From positions 1-5,107 of the forward strand of contig JAIRXT010000228.1 in NCBI GenBank assembly GCA_031268125.1: a DNA stretch of 5,107 nt, written 5' to 3'. Position numbers and translations under genes: made by a program. The notes beneath the pieces are model-generated. The model saw only the letters and a list, made by a program, of their open reading frames with translations, had not been told where the DNA came from and searched no databases. This DNA is from Treponema sp. Lineage in GTDB: Bacteria; Spirochaetota; Spirochaetia; Treponematales; Breznakiellaceae. Below, piece by piece: positions 1-2,579 of this stretch (the first letter of the stretch is position 1; each line of letters begins with the position of its first letter).

Positions 1-1
1 C

Positions 2-106
2 TACGATTCGGCCCTAAAGCTGCTGGAAGACGAGGTTGCCTACTCGCTAAAGAAGCCCCGGGAAGAGGTGGAGCACATGATCTTTACCCGCCTGGAATCC
101 CGCTGA
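2..106 (+). CDS. C-terminal fragment of a probable CarD-family transcriptional regulator (5' end outside window)
   Basis: The frame is open from the left edge and ends at TGA 104-106, giving 34 residues. They read as an amphipathic helix, a short basic turn (SLKKPREEVE) and a second helix ending in LESR. This resembles the last two helices of CarD/CdnL proteins, in which a run of the type 'LL.E.A.AL..PxEEVE..I...L' closes the protein. CarD-family proteins bind the RNA polymerase beta subunit and stabilise open promoter complexes, mostly at rRNA and housekeeping promoters. The N-terminal RNA-polymerase-interaction domain lies outside the window, so the call rests on a short tail plus my recollection that a CarD-like gene precedes the isoprenoid genes in treponemes. 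The gene ends 25 nt before ispD on the same strand, so co-transcription is likely. Any helical C-terminus could look similar; confidence is moderate. Confidence 0.5.
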   Translation, partial: YDSALKLLEDEVAYSLKKPREEVEHMIFTRLESR

Positions 107-131
107 TGTTTCCGCGGCATTCCTAATCCTT

Positions 132-878
132 ATGGACGCGCCCTTTGCGGCGATTATTACCGCCGCAGGTTCTTCCGCCCGGATGCGGCCGGGTTTTCCG
201 GCGGCGGGGGCGCTGGGGGCAGGGGTCAAGAAGGAGTACCTGAGTCTGGGATTGTGCGATGACGAAGGGAAGGCCCTGACGGTGCTGGGGGCGGCGGTTT
301 CGGCCTTTGCGGAATTTGAAGAAATCGGCGTTATTGTTATTACGGTTCCGGCGGATGGGGAAGCGGCGGCCCGGGCGGCGCTTCCCCGGCGGCTGCTCGA
401 TTCATCCGGCGGGCCCCCCGTTCTATTTACCGGCGGCGGCCCCAGCCGGCGTTCCTCGGTACACCGGGCACTGTCCTTTCTGGCCTCCCGCCGTCCGGCC
501 CCTTCGCGGGTGCTTATCCACGACGGGGCCCGGCCCTGGGTAAGCGGGGAGCTTATCCGGCGGGTGATGGACGCGATGCTGCGGTATGACGCCGTTATCC
601 CCCTGACGCCCCTGCTGGAAACTCCCAAAGAAGTTGACGGGGACGGATTTATCCTTAGGCACCTGCGCCGCTCCGGCCTGGGGTTTGCCCAGACTCCCCA
701 GGCTTTCGCCTTTCCGCAGATTCTCCGGGCCCACGAGAGGGCGGCGGAACGGGAGGGGCGGGAACGCTGCGAATACACCGATGATGCGGAGGTCTGGGGG
801 GAATTCTGCGGTCCCGTGGCTACGGTGCCGGGGGAACGGAAGAACCGGAAGATCACCTATGCGGAGGACCTGCCGTGA
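132..878 (+). CDS. ispD: 2-C-methyl-D-erythritol 4-phosphate cytidylyltransferase (IspD)
   Basis: IspD is the cytosolic MEP-pathway enzyme that couples methylerythritol 4-phosphate to CTP, giving CDP-methylerythritol and pyrophosphate. The 248-residue product carries the whole family signature in order. The nucleotide-binding loop is AAGSSARM (11-18), followed by KKEYLSL (33-39). IHDGARP (129-135) holds the Asp and Arg of the active site. PLTPLLETPKEVD (157-169) is the substrate loop, QTPQAF (187-192) and YTDDAEVW (215-222) follow, and NRKITYAEDL (238-247) closes the protein with the conserved Lys240. The loop between the AAG motif and KKEYL is several residues longer than in the E. coli enzyme. 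The family is usually about 225-240 aa, so the gene is complete. ATG 132 is the only possible start: the frame has a stop at 78-80 and no other ATG/GTG/TTG before the AAG motif. No Shine-Dalgarno sequence precedes it, so coupling to the upstream gene or a leaderless start is likely. ispF follows in another frame. Identity is secure. Confidence 0.96.
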   Translation: MDAPFAAIITAAGSSARMRPGFPAAGALGAGVKKEYLSLGLCDDEGKALTVLGAAVSAFAEFEEIGVIVITVPADGEAAARAALPRRLLDSSGGPPVLFTGGGPSRRSSVHRALSFLASRRPAPSRVLIHDGARPWVSGELIRRVMDAMLRYDAVIPLTPLLETPKEVDGDGFILRHLRRSGLGFAQTPQAFAFPQILRAHERAAEREGRERCEYTDDAEVWGEFCGPVATVPGERKNRKITYAEDLP

Positions 879-931
879 GTATTTTGAATGTCGTGAACAG
901 GCTGCGCGCCCCGGCCGGGGGCCCGCTATGA
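875..931 (+). CDS. Possible 18-codon coupling mini-ORF between ispD and ispF
   Basis: A GTG at 875-877 overlaps the ispD stop (TGA 876-878) as GTGA. It opens an 18-residue frame (VSILNVVNRLRAPAGGPL) whose stop, TGA 929-931, overlaps the ispF ATG (928-930) as ATGA. A Shine-Dalgarno-like GGAGG lies at 863-867, 7 nt before the GTG. The frame therefore spans the 49-nt ispD-ispF gap exactly, with stop/start overlaps at both ends. This is the layout expected if ribosomes finishing ispD reinitiate, read the short frame and deliver themselves to ispF, whose own ribosome-binding site is poor (GGGGG at 917-921). The peptide resembles nothing I know and probably has no function of its own. The arrangement could be chance in so short a frame, or the trace of a former IspD-IspF linker. 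No expression evidence is available. Confidence 0.3.
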   Translation: MSILNVVNRLRAPAGGPL

Positions 932-1410
932 TCCGCGCCGGCCTGGGCCGGGACCTGCACCGGCTGGCGGAAGGGCGGCCCTTCCTGCTGGGGGGGCTGC
1001 GGATCGAATCGGACCGGGGGGAACTGGGCCACTCCGACGGCGATGTCCTGGCCCACGCCGTTACCGATGCCCTGCTGGGAGCCGCCGCCCTGGGGGACAT
1101 TGGGGAGTTGTTTCCCCCATCGGACCCCCGGTGGAAGGATGCGGATTCCCTTGTCCTTTTAGGGCAGGCATGGGACCTTGTTCGCCGGGAGGGCTGGAAA
1201 CTGGTTAACCTGGACTGCGTGGTAAGCTGTGAAGCGCCCCGGCTGCTCCCCCACCGGGAGGCGGTACGGGCCCGCCTGGCCGGGGTTCTGGGGGTGGAAC
1301 CGGGGCAGGTGTTCGTGAAGGGCAAAACCGGCGAGGGCCTGGGGCCGGTGGGAAAGGGCCGTGCGGTGGAAGCCCTGGCCCTGTGCCTTTTGGAACGGGG
1401 GGAACCATGA
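928..1410 (+). CDS. ispF: 2-C-methyl-D-erythritol 2,4-cyclodiphosphate synthase (IspF)
   Basis: IspF cyclises CDP-methylerythritol 2-phosphate to methylerythritol 2,4-cyclodiphosphate with loss of CMP, two steps after IspD; the enzyme is normally a homotrimer. The product is 160 residues, the usual length. The metal ligands are visible: Asp9 and His11 (GRDLH) and His43. They are accompanied by GHSDGDVLAHAVTDALLGAAALGDIG (34-59) and the FPPSDP loop (62-67). The CTP-binding tail reads VKGKTGEGLGPVGKG (130-144): the Thr and Glu that match E. coli T133 and E135 are kept (T134, E136), whereas T132 is replaced by Lys133 and R142 by Lys143. ATG 928 is the first start codon in frame after ispD ends and gives exactly the expected N-terminus (MIRAGLGRDLH). 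In many bacteria IspD and IspF are one bifunctional protein; here they are separate frames 49 nt apart. The stop overlaps the nth start. Confidence 0.95.
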   Translation: MIRAGLGRDLHRLAEGRPFLLGGLRIESDRGELGHSDGDVLAHAVTDALLGAAALGDIGELFPPSDPRWKDADSLVLLGQAWDLVRREGWKLVNLDCVVSCEAPRLLPHREAVRARLAGVLGVEPGQVFVKGKTGEGLGPVGKGRAVEALALCLLERGEP

Positions 1411-2075
1411 GCGGGGGCAGGGAGGCCCCCTGGTCTTCCGTCATCAAAGCCCTGGAAACCTGGCGCCAGGGTCTGGAGGATCCGTCGGTTACCACCGTGG
1501 CGGAACAGTACAGCCGGGACCCCTGGGCGGTGCTGGCCTCGACCATCGTAAGCCTCCGTACCAAGGATGAAGTAACCCTGGCGGTCTCCGCCCGGCTCCT
1601 GGAAAAGGCGAAAAGCCCGGCGGAACTTTCCGCGCTGGGGGAGGCGGATCTGGCCCGGCTTATCTACCCGGCGGGCTTTTACCGGACCAAGGCGGCAAGT
1701 CTGAAAAAAATCGCCGCCATTCTGCTGGACCACTACAACGGCAAGGTGCCTTCCGACATGGATGAACTCCTTGCCCTGCCGGGGGTGGGGCGCAAAACCG
1801 CAAACCTGGTGCTTATCGAAGCCTTTGATCTGCCGGGGATCTGCGTGGATGTCCATGTACACCGGATCTGCAACCGCGCCGGCTGGGTGCAAACCAAAAA
1901 TCCTGAAGAAACCGAGACGGCCCTGCGGGAAGGGCTTCCGCAAAAGTACTGGAAAAGGATCAACGCCCTGCTGGTCCTCTACGGCCAGCAGATCTGCCGT
2001 CCGGTAAGTCCCTACTGTTCCCGCTGTGTAATCGCCCCGTACTGCGGGCGGCACGGCGTAGAAAAAAGCCGCTGA
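1407..2075 (+). CDS. nth: Endonuclease III (DNA glycosylase/AP lyase, [4Fe-4S])
   Basis: Endonuclease III removes oxidised pyrimidines from DNA and nicks the abasic site, starting base-excision repair. The 222-residue protein shows the helix-hairpin-helix motif LPGVGRKTANLVL (124-136) with catalytic Lys130. Catalytic Asp148 lies in VDVHVHRICNR. The C-terminal iron-sulphur cluster has the exact spacing C-x6-C-x2-C-x5-C (Cys197, 204, 207, 213). The motif that is 'LSAQ' in E. coli Nth reads VSLRTKDEVT (48-57), with Arg51 at the Gln position; that form, with VDVHVHRICNR..W, is closer to thermophile and archaeal Nth than to the enterobacterial type. I chose ATG 1407 because it forms an ATGA overlap with the ispF stop and has GGGGGGA (1397-1403) just upstream; a GTG at 1383 would add eight residues inside ispF. 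The gene ends with two in-frame stops (TGATGA, 2073-2078). It is likely translated by coupling with ispF. Confidence 0.96.
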   Translation: MSGGREAPWSSVIKALETWRQGLEDPSVTTVAEQYSRDPWAVLASTIVSLRTKDEVTLAVSARLLEKAKSPAELSALGEADLARLIYPAGFYRTKAASLKKIAAILLDHYNGKVPSDMDELLALPGVGRKTANLVLIEAFDLPGICVDVHVHRICNRAGWVQTKNPEETETALREGLPQKYWKRINALLVLYGQQICRPVSPYCSRCVIAPYCGRHGVEKSR

Positions 2076-2110
2076 TGATCAGGGCTGCGCTAAGGCCCAA
2101 AAAATGCTAT

Positions 2111-2162
2111 GGTAGCAGCCATCCGCCGCCGGACAAGAGGCGGCTGCCAAACAACCGGCGGC
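2111..2162 (+). repeat. Interleaved inverted repeats with pseudoknot-like topology
   Basis: Two inverted repeats interlock. GGTAGCAGCC (2111-2120) can pair with GGCGGCTGCC (2139-2148), with one A-G mismatch and one G-U pair. Inside its loop, GCCGCCGG (2125-2132) is a perfect 8-nt complement of CCGGCGGC (2155-2162), which lies downstream of the first stem. The two stems could form an H-type pseudoknot. A third option, GCCGCC (2125-2130) with GGCGGC (2139-2144), would exclude the other two. G+C-rich sequence makes chance pairing easy, and I recognise no known riboswitch or RNA family here. Confidence 0.35.
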
Positions 2163-2187
2163 CGGGCAGCGGCAAAACACATCCTTC

Positions 2188-2193
2188 AAGGAG
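2188..2193 (+). promoter_or_regulatory. Ribosome-binding site of the tautomerase gene
   Basis: AAGGAG lies 6 nt before ATG 2200. It is a strong Shine-Dalgarno match and fixes the start of the tautomerase. It contrasts with the absent or weak sites in front of ispD and ispF. Confidence 0.8.
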
Positions 2194-2199
2194 TAAACC

Positions 2200-2541
2200 A
2201 TGCCCTACATTCAGGTTACCATTGGACAAAAACTCAGCGACCCGCAGAAAGAAGCGCTCAAAAGCGAACTTGGCCGTCTTATCACCATTATTCCCGGAAG
2301 GACCGAAGCGGACCTTATCGTAAGTATCCAGGACGGCGGCGCCCTCTACATGGGCGGAATCAAAGAGCCTGCTGTGTACGTCGATCTCCGGGTCTACACG
2401 GCAGCGGACCCGGACGCTAAAAAACGATTCACCGGGGAACTCTTCAGCAGTATTACGCGCCAATTCGGCATACCAAGCTCCCGGCAATACCTGACCATCG
2501 GCGAGTACGATCACTGGGGTTACGGCGGGGAATTTCACTAG
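2200..2541 (+). CDS. MIF-like tautomerase-superfamily protein
   Basis: The 113-residue product matches the two-fold beta-alpha-beta layout and length of macrophage migration inhibitory factor (MIF, about 115 aa). It starts MPYIQV, so removal of Met exposes Pro2, the catalytic N-terminal proline of the superfamily. GALYMGGIKEPAVYVDLRVY (47-66) corresponds to MIF's 'LMAFGGSSEPCALCSLHSI'. The second half, FGIPSSRQYLTIGEYDHWGYGGEF (89-112), corresponds to 'LRISPDRVYINYYDMNAASVGWNNSTF'. MIF's active-site Lys32 appears as Arg34. Known members are trimeric tautomerases of phenylpyruvate-like or dopachrome-like keto-enol substrates; the natural substrate of bacterial MIF homologues is mostly unknown and I cannot assign one. 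No signal peptide or membrane segment is visible, so it should be cytosolic. The start is fixed by AAGGAG. The SMC gene follows after 38 nt with its own strong ribosome-binding site, so the two may share a transcript, but a shared job is not evident. Confidence 0.85.
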   Translation: MPYIQVTIGQKLSDPQKEALKSELGRLITIIPGRTEADLIVSIQDGGALYMGGIKEPAVYVDLRVYTAADPDAKKRFTGELFSSITRQFGIPSSRQYLTIGEYDHWGYGGEFH

Positions 2542-2551
2542 TACGGCCTGT

Positions 2552-2564
2552 TGCGCTCCGCGCA
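2552..2564 (+). other. Small hairpin in front of the SMC gene
   Basis: TGCGC (2552-2556) and GCGCA (2560-2564) form a perfect 5-bp stem with a TCC loop, starting 10 nt after the tautomerase stop and ending 4 nt before the AAGGAG of the next gene. No T-run follows, so it is not an intrinsic terminator for the + strand. It could tune translation of the SMC gene or protect an mRNA end, or be chance. Confidence 0.3.
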
Positions 2565-2568
2565 TAAA

Positions 2569-2574
2569 AAGGAG
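2569..2574 (+). promoter_or_regulatory. Ribosome-binding site of the SMC gene
   Basis: AAGGAG stands 5 nt before ATG 2580 and sets that start. Independent translation from the tautomerase is therefore possible even on a shared message. Confidence 0.8.
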
Positions 2575-2579
2575 TTTCC

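Larger units (their letters stand above)
2076..2199 (+). other. Intergenic spacer and probable 5' leader of the tautomerase gene
   Basis: This 124-nt stretch is the longest non-coding gap in the window. It holds an A-tract (2099-2104), a weak extended -10-like TGCTATGGT (2105-2113) with no convincing -35 box, several G+C-rich inverted repeats (2111-2162) and the AAGGAG ribosome-binding site. No hairpin is followed by a T-run, so I see no intrinsic terminator after nth. The break from overlapping genes to a long spacer with a strong ribosome-binding site suggests, but does not prove, a separate promoter for the tautomerase and SMC genes. Confidence 0.4.

Noticed and set aside
423..2054. 543-codon open frame on the minus strand opposite ispD, ispF and nth
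   Set aside because: It lies antisense to three genes whose products carry full family signatures. Long stop-free antisense frames are expected in G+C-rich coding DNA, and its translation (rich in P, R, G and S) shows no recognisable domain.
2082..2104. Short GGGC(T)/GGCCC hairpin followed by an A-tract after nth, considered as a terminator
   Set aside because: The stem is only 4-5 bp and is followed by A rather than T on the coding strand, so it does not fit an intrinsic terminator in the direction of transcription.
2105..2113. Extended -10-like TGCTATGGT as a firm promoter
   Set aside because: It matches only 4 of 6 positions of TATAAT and there is no -35-like box at a suitable distance (2085-2090 reads CTGCGC), so it is mentioned only within the spacer.
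2075..2323. 82-codon frame starting on the nth stop codon (TGATG) and running into the tautomerase
   Set aside because: The overlap start is tempting, but the product is a low-complexity Pro/Arg/Lys/Ser string, it overlaps the tautomerase by about 120 nt in another frame, and the region contains that gene's strong ribosome-binding site.
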